NCBI RefSeq assembly: GCF_900996245.1
Contig: NZ_CAAJGK010000129.1
Coordinates: forward strand, 1 to 64,000
DNA from: Paraburkholderia sp. BCC1886
GTDB taxonomy: Bacteria; Pseudomonadota; Gammaproteobacteria; Burkholderiales; Burkholderiaceae
Direction of reading: 5' to 3'
DNA length: 64,000 bases
The translations under genes were made by a program, and so were the position numbers. Position 1 is the stretch's first letter, and every line of letters begins with the position of its first letter. Under the pieces are notes generated by a model, which saw only the letters and a program-made list of their open reading frames with translations, was not told the origin of the DNA and did no database searches. Below, in pieces: positions 53,548 to 62,348 of the stretch.

Positions 53548-53825
53548 TGCTCCTGAGTGGCTCTGTTAAGGACGAGCTGTCCTGCCTGCAGCACGCGGCG
53601 GGCCGCGCGGCGCGGCCTGCGCAAAACCCGTATTTTGCCCTGTGGCGCGCGGGCGCCGGGCAAAGCCGGCCATTCTAGCGGTCATTAGCCGATAAATGGC
53701 GGCTGGCGAAGGGCGGTTGGGGCTAGGGCTCCTCCGTTCTTTCTGCAATCGATATGACGATTCATCGGTTGGGCGCGGCCCCAGCTGTGGCTACGATAGT
53801 CAGCTTGCCCACGACACGCCCAGCC

Positions 53826-55109
53826 ATGCCGAATTTTCCCAAGCCAACGCCCGAGCGCGTGCCGTCGCGTGGCCGGCGGCGTCTGCTCGGACGCCTCGCG
53901 GCCGGCGGTTTCGTCGCCTCACAAGCCGCGGGCGCCGCCGCATCCGAACTGCTCAAGCCGCTAGAGATAGCACCCGGAAGCCGCGTGCCCGGCGCGCCGG
54001 TTCTCGACCATCCTTACGGGTTGCCGTCGCCGCACGAGGCCCAGGTAGTGCGGCGCGCCGCCCGCGTTTGGCCGCTGCCCGGCGCGGCGTCGTCGCTGAC
54101 GCCGCTCGCCGATCTGTACGGCACGCTCACACCGAACGGTCTGGTCTACGAGCGCCATCACAACGGCGTGCCGGACATCGATCCCGCGCAGCACCGCCTC
54201 GCGATTCATGGTCTCGTGCGCACGCCCAAGGTCTTCACGATGGACGACCTGGTGCGCCTGCCCTCCGAATCGCGGATCCATTTTCTCGAATGCTCGGGCA
54301 ACACCGGCAGTGAGTGGAACGGCCCGAGCGGCTTGCCGGTGCAACTCACGCATGGCTTGCTGTCGTGTTGCGAATGGACCGGCGTGCGGCTGTCGACGTT
54401 GCTGGAAGAAGTGGGCGGACTGTCGTCGGCGCCCGGCGCGCCCCGCGGCTGGATGCTCGCGGAAGGCGCGGATGCCGCGGCCATGACGCGCAGTCTGCCG
54501 CTCGACCGGATACTCGATCGCGCGCTGGTCGTGTACGCGCAGAACGGCGAACGTCTGCGGCCCGAAAACGGTTATCCACTGCGACTGATCGTGCCCGGCT
54601 TCGAGGGCAATACGAACGTCAAATGGCTGCGTCGGCTGAAAGTGGTCGACGCGCCGCTCGAAACGCGCGAAGAGACCTCGAAGTACACCAGCCTGCTCGG
54701 CAACGGCTGCGCCCGTCAGTTCGTGTTCGAGATGGATGCGAAGTCGGTGATCACGCGGCCTTCGCCGGGACATCGGCTGACGACTCACGGCTATTACCCG
54801 ATCACCGGTCTCGCCTGGTCGGGGCGCGGCACGATTCGCAAGGTCGAGGTGTCCACCGACGGCGGTGCGACCTGGCGAGACGCGCGGCTCGACGGCACGG
54901 TGCGCGATCGCGCGCTCACGGCTTTTCAGGCGGACTGGTATTGGGACGGCGGCACGGCGGCGATTCTGTCGCGCGCGACCGATTCGACCGGTTATCTGCA
55001 ACCGACGCGCGCCGAGCTGGTCGCCGCGCGCGGGCTGAACTCGCAGTACCACTACAACGCGATTCAGTCATGGCGCGTCGAGGCGAGCGGCGAGGTGCTC
55101 AATGCGTGA
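53826..55109 (+). CDS. soxC: SoxC/sulfite-oxidase-family molybdenum enzyme
   Basis: A 427-residue molybdopterin enzyme. It has a twin-arginine-like leader (GRRRLLGRLAAGGFVAS), then PHEAQVVRR, the Moco-ligand Cys156 in FLECSGNTGSEWNGP, and a C-terminal dimerisation domain (KVEVSTDGGATWRDA). SoxC works with cytochrome SoxD as sulfur dehydrogenase, and close relatives are sulfite dehydrogenases. No soxXYZAB genes are in the window, so a sulfite-oxidising role is equally likely. The start at 53826 puts the twin arginines near residue 17; an ATG at 53754 is also in frame. The stop overlaps the cytochrome gene by 8 bp. Confidence 0.85.
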   Translation: MPNFPKPTPERVPSRGRRRLLGRLAAGGFVASQAAGAAASELLKPLEIAPGSRVPGAPVLDHPYGLPSPHEAQVVRRAARVWPLPGAASSLTPLADLYGTLTPNGLVYERHHNGVPDIDPAQHRLAIHGLVRTPKVFTMDDLVRLPSESRIHFLECSGNTGSEWNGPSGLPVQLTHGLLSCCEWTGVRLSTLLEEVGGLSSAPGAPRGWMLAEGADAAAMTRSLPLDRILDRALVVYAQNGERLRPENGYPLRLIVPGFEGNTNVKWLRRLKVVDAPLETREETSKYTSLLGNGCARQFVFEMDAKSVITRPSPGHRLTTHGYYPITGLAWSGRGTIRKVEVSTDGGATWRDARLDGTVRDRALTAFQADWYWDGGTAAILSRATDSTGYLQPTRAELVAARGLNSQYHYNAIQSWRVEASGEVLNA

Positions 55110-55683
55110 GCGCCGGTACAACCGTGGGGTGTGGCGAGCGATGCTGGTGGCGTTGTTGTCGCTGATCGCATTGGCCGCCTGTTCGTCGATCGCACCCGGC
55201 GAGCCGCAAGCGGGCGCAAGCGGCCACGACATCGGCACGCCCGTCACCGAGCAGGATCTCGCGGCGTGGAACATCGACATCGGACCGGATGGGCGCGGCC
55301 TGCCCGCAGGCAGCGGCGATGTCGCTACCGGCGCGCACGTGTTCGCCGAAAAATGCGCGGCCTGTCATGGCGCAGAGGGGCAAGGCGGTCTCGGCGATCC
55401 GCTGGTCGGCGGTCTGGGGTCGCTTGCGAGCGCCAAGCCGAAGCGCACGGTGGGCAGCTACTGGCCGTACGCGACGACGCTGTTCGATTACATCCGCAGG
55501 GCGATGCCGTATAACGCGCCGCAGTCGCTGTCCGCCGACGAGGTCTATGCGGTCAGCGCGTTTCTGCTCAACCGCAACGGCATCGTGCCGGCCGATACGC
55601 GGCTCGATGCGGCGTCGCTGCCGCGTGTCGTGATGCCCAACCGGAACGGCTTCGTGAGCGATCCGCGGCCGGGCAGTTTATAA
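55102..55683 (+). CDS. Mono-heme cytochrome c, SoxD-like, predicted lipoprotein
   Basis: A 193-residue electron carrier with one heme motif CAACH (Cys85, Cys88, His89) and a likely distal Met in RRAMPYNAPQSL. The leader ends LIALAAC, a lipobox with Cys27, so the protein is probably membrane-anchored. SoxD of thiosulfate oxidisers is longer with two heme domains; this is a single-domain form. The 8-bp overlap with soxC shows the two work together. Confidence 0.85.
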   Translation: MRERRYNRGVWRAMLVALLSLIALAACSSIAPGEPQAGASGHDIGTPVTEQDLAAWNIDIGPDGRGLPAGSGDVATGAHVFAEKCAACHGAEGQGGLGDPLVGGLGSLASAKPKRTVGSYWPYATTLFDYIRRAMPYNAPQSLSADEVYAVSAFLLNRNGIVPADTRLDAASLPRVVMPNRNGFVSDPRPGSL

Positions 55684-55696
55684 AGCGAAAGACGAA

Positions 55697-55732
55697 CGAC
55701 GATGGCGGTTCCTCGAGGTAGCGCCATCGTCG
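55697..55732. terminator. Hairpin between convergent cytochrome and porin genes
   Basis: An 11-bp stem CGACGATGGCG/CGCCATCGTCG with a 14-nt loop that itself contains CCTCGAGG. No T-tract, but it is placed exactly between two convergent stops, so it probably ends both transcripts. Confidence 0.6.
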
Positions 55733-55758
55733 ACACGGTACGGGTGACGACCCGTCGC

Positions 55759-56922
55759 TCAGAACCGGTGACGCACGCCCACGCGGAACGCCAGCTGGCT
55801 ATCCGCGCCCGCACCGGACGGACCGAAGAAGCTGGTGCTCGAACCGATCTGCGCCTGCACGTCCTGAGTCCCGTTGCGACCCGACGCGATCTGGTAGATA
55901 CCGAGCGCGTAGACATCGGTTCGCTTGCTCAACGCATAGTCCACGCTCAGATCGCCCTGATTCCAGTGACCCTTGGCGGCGTCGCCCAGATGCATGTACG
56001 TGTAACCTGCACCGACGGTCAGCGCCGCGGTGAACGCGTACTTCACGCCTGCGTCGTACGCGGTGAACGTGGTCGCCGAACCGGTCAGCGTTTCGAAACG
56101 CGTGTTGGTGTACAGGGCCCACAGCGTGGCCGCGCCGATCGCATAGCGGCCGCCGACGCCGTAGGTCCGCAGACCGCGCACGGTACCCGCCGACACGTTG
56201 GCAATGGTGGTCGAGAAAGCCGGCGTGGACTGGCTCGGATAGCGGATGTCCGTGTATGCGGCGCCCACCCCGATCGGGCCGTTCGCATAGTTCACGCCGA
56301 AGCTGTACGTGCGCGACGAACCTGCAACCGGTGCGGCGGTCGTGCCGGTAGCCGGCGCACCGGCGAACGCGCCGGCCTGGTTCGAGAAGCCGTACAACGC
56401 GCCGAACGTCAAGCCCGAGAAATTCGCGCTGCTGAACTTGACCGAGTTGTTGATGCGACTCGACGTCAACTGGTCGACGTCGTTGATGTGGTAGGCGTAG
56501 TTGCCGGCCACGGTCTGGCTACCGGTCGAATACGTGCCGCCCAGATAGTCAGTCGAAAACGAGTACTGACGACCGAAGGTAACCGACCCGACGTTGTTCT
56601 GCGACAGACCGACGAAGGCCTGACGGCCGAACAGCGCGCCGCCCTGACCGAGCGTGCCGTTGCCGCTGTTGAAGCCGTTTTCGAGCACGAACAGCGCCTT
56701 CAGACCGCCGCCCAGATCTTCCGTGCCGCGCAGACCCCAACGGCTGCCGGACGCCACGCCGTCGTCGTACTTGACGAGATCTTCATGGCTCGTGCCGGCG
56801 CGCGCGTTGTTCACGTAGCTGATACCGGCGTCGATCAGGCCATACAACGTGACGCTGCTTTGTGCATGCGCGTTGAGCGTGACGGTTCCGAGGAGGGCGG
56901 TGGCGAGGAGAGTCTTCTTCAT
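55759..56922 (-). CDS. Outer-membrane porin (Burkholderia type, Gram-negative porin family)
   Basis: A 387-residue 16-strand porin: signal peptide MKKTLLATALLGTVTLNAHA, mature start QSSVTLYGLIDAGISYVNN, then SRWGLRGTEDLGGGLKALF, FGRQAFVGLSQ and TFGRQYS, ending with the beta-barrel signature LAFRVGVRHRF with C-terminal Phe. AAGGA upstream of the ATG at 56922. It forms trimers for diffusion of small solutes. Start of a long, apparently gene-free leader region. Confidence 0.96.
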   Translation of the reverse strand: MKKTLLATALLGTVTLNAHAQSSVTLYGLIDAGISYVNNARAGTSHEDLVKYDDGVASGSRWGLRGTEDLGGGLKALFVLENGFNSGNGTLGQGGALFGRQAFVGLSQNNVGSVTFGRQYSFSTDYLGGTYSTGSQTVAGNYAYHINDVDQLTSSRINNSVKFSSANFSGLTFGALYGFSNQAGAFAGAPATGTTAAPVAGSSRTYSFGVNYANGPIGVGAAYTDIRYPSQSTPAFSTTIANVSAGTVRGLRTYGVGGRYAIGAATLWALYTNTRFETLTGSATTFTAYDAGVKYAFTAALTVGAGYTYMHLGDAAKGHWNQGDLSVDYALSKRTDVYALGIYQIASGRNGTQDVQAQIGSSTSFFGPSGAGADSQLAFRVGVRHRF

Positions 56923-57356
56923 TTTTTTCCTTCTGTTCTGAATTGAGCGCGCAGCATCGAGCCGCACGAATGTCGTGCAGCAACGGGAAGCGTTGTGTGG
57001 GCTATGCGATGGACTGGAAACAGGAATCGCGGCGGGCAGCAGGGGAGGAAGTGTTTCCGACACCGGCGAACTCGCGGCTTTTTACAGGATTCCTTGCAGG
57101 AGTTGTTACGTCCAATCCGTTATAGCTTACGGAATATAGCGACTGGTCATGTTCTGGTAAACGGTATCGAAGCTGATTGTCGTCTTTATGACACATACGC
57201 CGACCGGATTGCACCGTAGATGCGCGCGCTGTCGCTCGTTATATTCAAGGGGATATAGCGGAGAGAAAGGATGCGGCATCTCGGCGTGGTGTGGGCCGAA
57301 CATGAAGGGGATGCGGGCGCGACCTTCGTCGTCGGTGACGACGCGGCAATGAAGGC
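56923..57356. other. Intergenic region upstream of the porin gene
   Basis: About 430 bp between the porin start and the sensor-kinase stop on the same strand. It should contain the porin promoter. Moderately AT-rich near 57110-57250 (for example TTATAGCTTACGGAATATAG). A short minus-strand frame here is only the tail of a kinase shadow. No gene supported. Confidence 0.5.
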
Positions 57357-58880
57357 CTACGCGTTGCCGGGAAGCTGAGTCGCCTGTCTGTCGCCGGTCG
57401 GCAATTCGAAGCGGAAGGTCGCGCCGGGCGTGTCTATTGTTCCTGCCTTGCCGGTCGCGTCGCGCTCGACCAGCCGTATGCGGCTGTCGTGCAACTGCAG
57501 CATGCGCCGCACGATCAGCAAGCCGAGACCGCCGCCGCGATGCGCGCCGCTTGCACTGAACGGCCGCTCGAACAGCGCTTCGCGCTGCGCGGGGGAAATG
57601 CCGGAGCCGGTGTCGCTGACGGTGACCTCGACCTTGCCGTCCTGCAACGCCAGATCGACATCGATATGGCCGCCCGCGGGTGTATGACGGATCGCGTTGT
57701 CGAGCAGATTGGTCAGCACGCGCTCGATCATGCCGAGATCGGCGTAGACATTCGGCAGGCGCGGCGGAATGCCGGCGCGCAGTTCGATCTGCCGCGCCTC
57801 GGCCGGCAATTCGAATTTCTGGAAAACGTCCTGCACCACGTCGACCAGCGAGAACCGTTCGAGCGCGAGTTGCACGTTGCCGTGCTCGAGCCGCGCCAGT
57901 TCGAATAGCGATTGCGCGAGCCGTCCCACCTTCAGGCTTTGCGCGAGCGCGATCGCAAGATAGCGTTTGCGCTCGGCGTCGCTCAACGTTTCCGACTTGA
58001 GCGACAGCGTTTCCAGGTAACCGTGCAGCGAAGTCAATGGCGTACGCAGATCGTGCGAGATGTTGGCAATCAACTCGCGGCGCTGCTGATCCTGACGCGT
58101 CAAGGCCCGCCATTGTTCGCCGATGCGATTGGCCATCTGCGCGAACGTCGTTTCCAGCACCGCGATTTCGTCGCGCTGCCCGGCGGCGGCCGAGCGCGGC
58201 ACGGCCGGTTGGGTGTCGGGTTCGCCATCGGCGTCGAAGCGGCGCATGGCGTCGGTCAGGCGCCGCAACGGCCGCGTGATCAGACCGAACGCCGTCAAAC
58301 CGGCCAGTAACCCCAGCAAGGCCACCAGCGCCATCGACCACAACGTCGTGCGCAATACCGAACTGGCCGCGACCCGCGCCGCGAGCGCGTCGTGTTCTTC
58401 GCCGAGCAGCACCACGTAGATATAACCGGACGGCGCCTGTCCGCTCAATTGCAGCGGCGCGGCGCTGAACACCTTCTTGCCGTCCACGCTGCGCGGGTCG
58501 TCGCCGACGATCGGCAACGCGTTGCCCGCGATGAACTGGCGGATCGGCGTGAGGTCCACCTGCGCGCGCTTGACGTGACCGGCCGGTGCATCGTCGCCCT
58601 GAATGCGCCCCTGGTTGTCGAGCAGATACACCTCGACGCTCGGGTTGACCATCATCAACTGGCCGAACAGTTGCCGGACCGCGTCGGGGCGCAGGCCGTT
58701 CGCATCCATCAACGTGGTGCGATGGGCGATATGGTCCGCGAGATTCTTCGAGAGGTTCTGCACGACTTCCTTCTCGTGCAGATCGCTCGAACGGATCTGC
58801 AGCATGGCCGACGCGCCGCAGCACGCCAGCAGCAGGGCGGAGAAGACGAGCGAGAGCCGTTGGGTCAGTGTCAGCGTCAC
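57357..58880 (-). CDS. Two-component sensor histidine kinase
   Basis: A 507-residue kinase. First membrane helix at about residues 7-25, a periplasmic sensing region (about 30-175) with LMMVNPSVEVYLLDNQGRI, second helix at about 178-202, HAMP (ITRPLRRLTDAMRRF), HisKA with His276 in NISHDLRTPLTSLHGYLE, and an ATPase domain (NLLDNAIRHTP, DTGSGI, GGGLGL). No Cys-rich or metal-binding motif in the sensor part. The start overlaps the response-regulator stop by ATGA. The pair faces the msrB-dipZ-msrA operon, a likely target by position. Confidence 0.93.
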   Translation of the reverse strand: MTLTLTQRLSLVFSALLLACCGASAMLQIRSSDLHEKEVVQNLSKNLADHIAHRTTLMDANGLRPDAVRQLFGQLMMVNPSVEVYLLDNQGRIQGDDAPAGHVKRAQVDLTPIRQFIAGNALPIVGDDPRSVDGKKVFSAAPLQLSGQAPSGYIYVVLLGEEHDALAARVAASSVLRTTLWSMALVALLGLLAGLTAFGLITRPLRRLTDAMRRFDADGEPDTQPAVPRSAAAGQRDEIAVLETTFAQMANRIGEQWRALTRQDQQRRELIANISHDLRTPLTSLHGYLETLSLKSETLSDAERKRYLAIALAQSLKVGRLAQSLFELARLEHGNVQLALERFSLVDVVQDVFQKFELPAEARQIELRAGIPPRLPNVYADLGMIERVLTNLLDNAIRHTPAGGHIDVDLALQDGKVEVTVSDTGSGISPAQREALFERPFSASGAHRGGGLGLLIVRRMLQLHDSRIRLVERDATGKAGTIDTPGATFRFELPTGDRQATQLPGNA

Positions 58881-59623
58881 GACGCGTCCTTGCTGGTCGT
58901 GCCTGCCGTGGGTTTATCGGACGGCGTCGCCAGTTTGTAGCCGCGGCCCCAGACGGTCAGAATGCGCTCGGGTTGCGCCGGGTCGGCTTCGATCTTCGCG
59001 CGCAGCCGGTTGATATGGGTGTTCACCGTGTGTTCGTAGCCTTCGTGCTGATAGCCCCATACGGCATTGAGCAGGTCCATGCGCGAGAACACCTTGCCCG
59101 GATGCTGCGCGAAGTAGTACAGCAGGTCGAATTCGCGCGGCGTCAGTTCGATGGCGCGACCGTCGACTGACGCTTCGCGCGTCAACGGATCGATCGACAC
59201 ACCGGCGACCCGCAAACTGCCCGCGTCGATGCGGGAGTTCTTCGCCATGGCTTCGACGCGCCGCAGCAAGGCTTTGACGCGCGCCACCAGTTCGAGCACC
59301 GAGAACGGCTTGGCCAGATAGTCGTCGGCGCCGAGTTCGAGGCCGAGAATGCGGTGCACTTCGCTGGAACGCGCGCTGGTGATGATGATCGGCGTGTAAC
59401 GCGTCATCGCGCGGGCTCGCCGGCAGATTTCGAGGCCGTCGACGCCAGGCAGCATCAGGTCGAGAATCAGCGCGTCCCAGTCGCCTTGCTCGAGCAGCCG
59501 CAGGCCCTCGTTGCCGTCGGCGCTGTGCACGACTTCATAGCGCTCGTCGCGCAGATGCAGGCTCAGCAGATTGGCGATGTCGATGTCGTCTTCGACGATG
59601 AGGATGCGCTTCAGTGGGTCCAT
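58877..59623 (-). CDS. OmpR-family response regulator
   Basis: A 248-residue regulator. Receiver domain with Asp55 (LILDLMLPGVDGLE) and Lys105 (YLAKPFSVLELVARVKALLR); winged-helix output domain from about residue 140 (IELTPREFDLLYYFAQHPGK, LLNAVWGYQHEGYEHTVNTH). The ATG at 59623 gives the expected MDPLKRILIVEDD start; an in-frame ATG at 59692 is rejected. Partner of the overlapping kinase. Confidence 0.94.
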   Translation of the reverse strand: MDPLKRILIVEDDIDIANLLSLHLRDERYEVVHSADGNEGLRLLEQGDWDALILDLMLPGVDGLEICRRARAMTRYTPIIITSARSSEVHRILGLELGADDYLAKPFSVLELVARVKALLRRVEAMAKNSRIDAGSLRVAGVSIDPLTREASVDGRAIELTPREFDLLYYFAQHPGKVFSRMDLLNAVWGYQHEGYEHTVNTHINRLRAKIEADPAQPERILTVWGRGYKLATPSDKPTAGTTSKDAS

Positions 59624-59713
59624 GGTGACTCGGTCAGTGTTGCCGCAAGAAGGCGCTGCGGTAAAGACGGCCCCCTCGCGCGATGACGCCATTGTGCAAA
59701 ATTTTCGGGCTGG

Positions 59714-59737
59714 AAGTTATCACGTTTAATTTAACTT
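59714..59737. promoter_or_regulatory. Candidate inverted repeat in the regulator/msrB divergent promoter
   Basis: AAGTTA (59714-59719) and TAACTT (59732-59737) are inverted, 12 bp apart, enclosing TTTAAT (59725-59730), which could be a -10 hexamer. No fitting -35 is visible, as expected of an activator-dependent promoter. Binding by the adjacent response regulator is a guess. Confidence 0.4.
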
Positions 59738-59811
59738 TCCGTGAGGACTTGGACATGCTCGGTGCCCCAAGATAGGCGCACTTTCCGCAGAATCCTATCG
59801 AGGAGAACAAC

Positions 59812-60324
59812 ATGCGAAGCAGAAGGCGCTTCCTGTTTGCAGGCGCAGCGGCCATCGCGGCCGTTGCGGCCGTCGGTCAGCGGCGGCCGATGGCGGCGGT
59901 ATTGGGCGACACCGGTCAGCCTGCCGAAACCTTTGAAGTCACCCATACCGACGATCAGTGGCGCCAGATGCTGACGCCGTCGCAGTATCTGGTGCTGCGT
60001 CACGAAGGCACCGAGCGGCCGTACACCAGCCCGCTGAACGACGAGCACCGCGCGGGCGTGTTCGGCTGCGCCGGATGCCGGCTCGACCTCTTCGCGTCGC
60101 GCACGAAGTTCGACAGCCGGACCGGCTGGCCGAGCTTCTGGGCGCCGCTCGAGCATGCGGTGGCCACGCGCACGGACCGCTCGTTCGGCGTGACGCGCAC
60201 GGAAGTGCACTGCCGGCGTTGCGGCGGCCATATCGGCCATGTGTTCGACGACGGGCCGGAACCCACGGGCCTGCGCTACTGCATGAACGGCGTGGCCATG
60301 AATTTCCGACCCGCCGCCGGCTGA
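59812..60324 (+). CDS. msrB: Peptide-methionine (R)-S-oxide reductase, exported
   Basis: A 170-residue MsrB with a twin-arginine-type leader (MRSRRRFLFAGAAAIAAVAA), so it acts in the periplasm. Zinc cysteines 86, 89, 134 and 137 (CAGC, CRRC), catalytic Cys157 in RYCMNGVAMNF. It reduces the R form of methionine sulfoxide. GAGGAG precedes the ATG. First gene of an operon with a dipZ-like redox transporter and an exported msrA. Confidence 0.95.
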   Translation: MRSRRRFLFAGAAAIAAVAAVGQRRPMAAVLGDTGQPAETFEVTHTDDQWRQMLTPSQYLVLRHEGTERPYTSPLNDEHRAGVFGCAGCRLDLFASRTKFDSRTGWPSFWAPLEHAVATRTDRSFGVTRTEVHCRRCGGHIGHVFDDGPEPTGLRYCMNGVAMNFRPAAG

Positions 60325-60384
60325 GCCCGCATCCGGCCGATTTCTTCCCGACTTCATTCACCGGCAACCACGCCCCGAACCGAC

Positions 60385-62289
60385 ATGTTACTCATCGTTC
60401 TCGCTTATCTTGGCGGCGCTCTCACGATTCTCAGCCCGTGCATCCTGCCGGTTTTGCCGTTCGTCTTTGCCCGTGCGGATAAGCCCTTCGTGCGCAGCGG
60501 CCTGCCGCTGCTGGCCGGCATGGCGCTCACGTTCGCACTGGTCGCGACACTTGCCGCGGTAGGCGGCGGCTGGGTCACGCAGGCGAACCAGTACGGGCGC
60601 TGGGTGGCGATCGTGCTGCTCGCCGTCTTCGGACTGACGCTGCTGCTGCCGCGCTTCGCCGATCATCTGATGCGGCCGCTGGTGAGTGCGGGCAATCGTC
60701 TGTCGAACTTCGCGCAGGGCGGCGAACAGCAGGGGTCGATCGGTTCGTCGTTTCTGTTGGGTATTGCCACCGGCCTGCTGTGGGCGCCTTGCGCCGGCCC
60801 GATTCTCGGCCTCGTGCTGACCGGCGCGGCCTTGCGCGGTGCGAGCGTCGGCACCACCTTGCTGCTGGCCGCGTATGCGGCGGGCGCGGCGACCTCGCTG
60901 GCGGTGGCCTTGCTGATCGGCGGGCGGGTGTTCACGGCCATGAAGCGGTCGCTGGGCGCGGGCGAATGGATTCGCCGCAGTATTGGCGTCGCAATGCTGG
61001 CGGGCGTCGTGGCAATCGCGCTCGGACTCGATACCGGTGTGCTGGCGCGCGTCTCGACGGTTGCGACCGGCGGGCTCGAACAGAAACTGGTCGACCGGCT
61101 TTCGCCCGGTGCGTCGCCGGCTAGCCCTTCGCTGGCCGCAAATAGCGCAGGTAGCAGCGTGGGCAACAGCGTGGCCAACAGCGCGAACAACAGCGTGGGC
61201 TGCGCGATGATGAGCGCCAATCCCGCTAGCGAGCCAGAGCAATCCGGCGCGATGATGCGCGCCGTGCAGACCTTGCCCGCGCAACCCGCCTCGCTGCCCG
61301 TGGAGGGTGTTCTGCCGACGCTGGACGGCGCAGTCCAATGGCTGAATTCGCCGCCGCTGACGGTACAGGGCCTGCGCGGCAAGGTCGTGCTGATCGATTT
61401 CTGGACCTACTCCTGCATCAATTGCCTGCGATCGCTGCCCTACGTGAAAGCGTGGGCGCAGAAGTACAAGGACCAGGGGCTCGTGGTGATCGGCGTGCAT
61501 GCACCCGAGTTCGCGTTCGAACGCAATATCGACAACGTGAAGAAAGCCACGCACGACCTCGGCGTCGACTATCCGGTTGCGATCGACAACAACTACGCGA
61601 TCTGGCGCTCGCTGAACAATCAGTATTGGCCGGCGCATTATTTCGTCGACGCGAAAGGGCAGATCCGATATCACCATTTCGGCGAAGGCGACTACGCGGA
61701 ATCGGAAAAAGTCATTCAGCAGTTGCTGGCCGAAGCCGGGCACGAGGGCGCGTCGAAGATCGCGCTCGGTATGGGCGGCGCGGGCAGCCCGAGCGGTTCC
61801 GGCGCGCAAGGCGTGGAGGCCGCGGCGGACAACGCCGACATGCAATCGCCGGAAACCTACATCGGCTATCCGCGCGCAGAAAATTTCGCGTCGCCGGGCG
61901 GCGAGGCGCAGGATAAGCTGCACACTTACGCAGCACCGTCGCAGCCGGACGTGAACGATTGGGGCCTCGCCGGCACGTGGCGCGTGGGCGCCGAACATGC
62001 GACGCTGGCGGCGGCATCCGGGCGCATCGTCTATCGCTTTCATGCTCGCGACCTGCACCTCGTGCTCGGTCCGGGCGCGGACGGCAAGCCGGTGCGCTTC
62101 CGGGTCAGCGTGGATGGCGCAGCACCCGGCGCAGCGCACGGAACGGACGTGGCGGCCGACGGCAGCGGCACGGTCACGGAGCAGCGTCTTTATCAACTCG
62201 TGCGGCAGACCGGAGCGGTTGCCGATCGCACGTTCTCCATCGAGTTTCTGGACCCGGGCGTGCAGGCGTTTGCCTTCACGTTCGGCTGA
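60385..62289 (+). CDS. DipZ-like membrane protein: CcdA domain fused to periplasmic thioredoxin-like domain
   Basis: A 634-residue protein. Residues 1-225 are a CcdA/DsbD-type membrane domain with the redox cysteines Cys19 (LSPCILP) and Cys136 (WAPCAGP). A Ser/Asn/Ala-rich linker follows (about 240-290). A thioredoxin-like domain has Cys344 and Cys347 (YSCINC). The C-terminal 140 residues (ETYIGYPRAENFASPGGE, GTWRVGAEHATLAA) form a beta-rich domain seen in DipZ proteins. It carries electrons from cytoplasmic thioredoxin across the membrane, here most likely to MsrB and MsrA encoded on either side. Confidence 0.92.
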   Translation: MLLIVLAYLGGALTILSPCILPVLPFVFARADKPFVRSGLPLLAGMALTFALVATLAAVGGGWVTQANQYGRWVAIVLLAVFGLTLLLPRFADHLMRPLVSAGNRLSNFAQGGEQQGSIGSSFLLGIATGLLWAPCAGPILGLVLTGAALRGASVGTTLLLAAYAAGAATSLAVALLIGGRVFTAMKRSLGAGEWIRRSIGVAMLAGVVAIALGLDTGVLARVSTVATGGLEQKLVDRLSPGASPASPSLAANSAGSSVGNSVANSANNSVGCAMMSANPASEPEQSGAMMRAVQTLPAQPASLPVEGVLPTLDGAVQWLNSPPLTVQGLRGKVVLIDFWTYSCINCLRSLPYVKAWAQKYKDQGLVVIGVHAPEFAFERNIDNVKKATHDLGVDYPVAIDNNYAIWRSLNNQYWPAHYFVDAKGQIRYHHFGEGDYAESEKVIQQLLAEAGHEGASKIALGMGGAGSPSGSGAQGVEAAADNADMQSPETYIGYPRAENFASPGGEAQDKLHTYAAPSQPDVNDWGLAGTWRVGAEHATLAAASGRIVYRFHARDLHLVLGPGADGKPVRFRVSVDGAAPGAAHGTDVAADGSGTVTEQRLYQLVRQTGAVADRTFSIEFLDPGVQAFAFTFG

Positions 62290-62348
62290 TCGGAAGAATC
62301 CGGCGGACCGCTCGCAGTCATTCACCCATTTTTTGAAGGACGGACATC

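Noticed and set aside
57127..57302. Short minus-strand frame between the kinase and porin genes
   Set aside because: It is only the end of a frame-shadow of the kinase gene and has no own start signal.
60388..62325. 645-codon minus-strand frame
   Set aside because: Antisense shadow of the dipZ-like gene, rich in Arg, His and Gln; the CcdA and thioredoxin motifs are on the plus strand.
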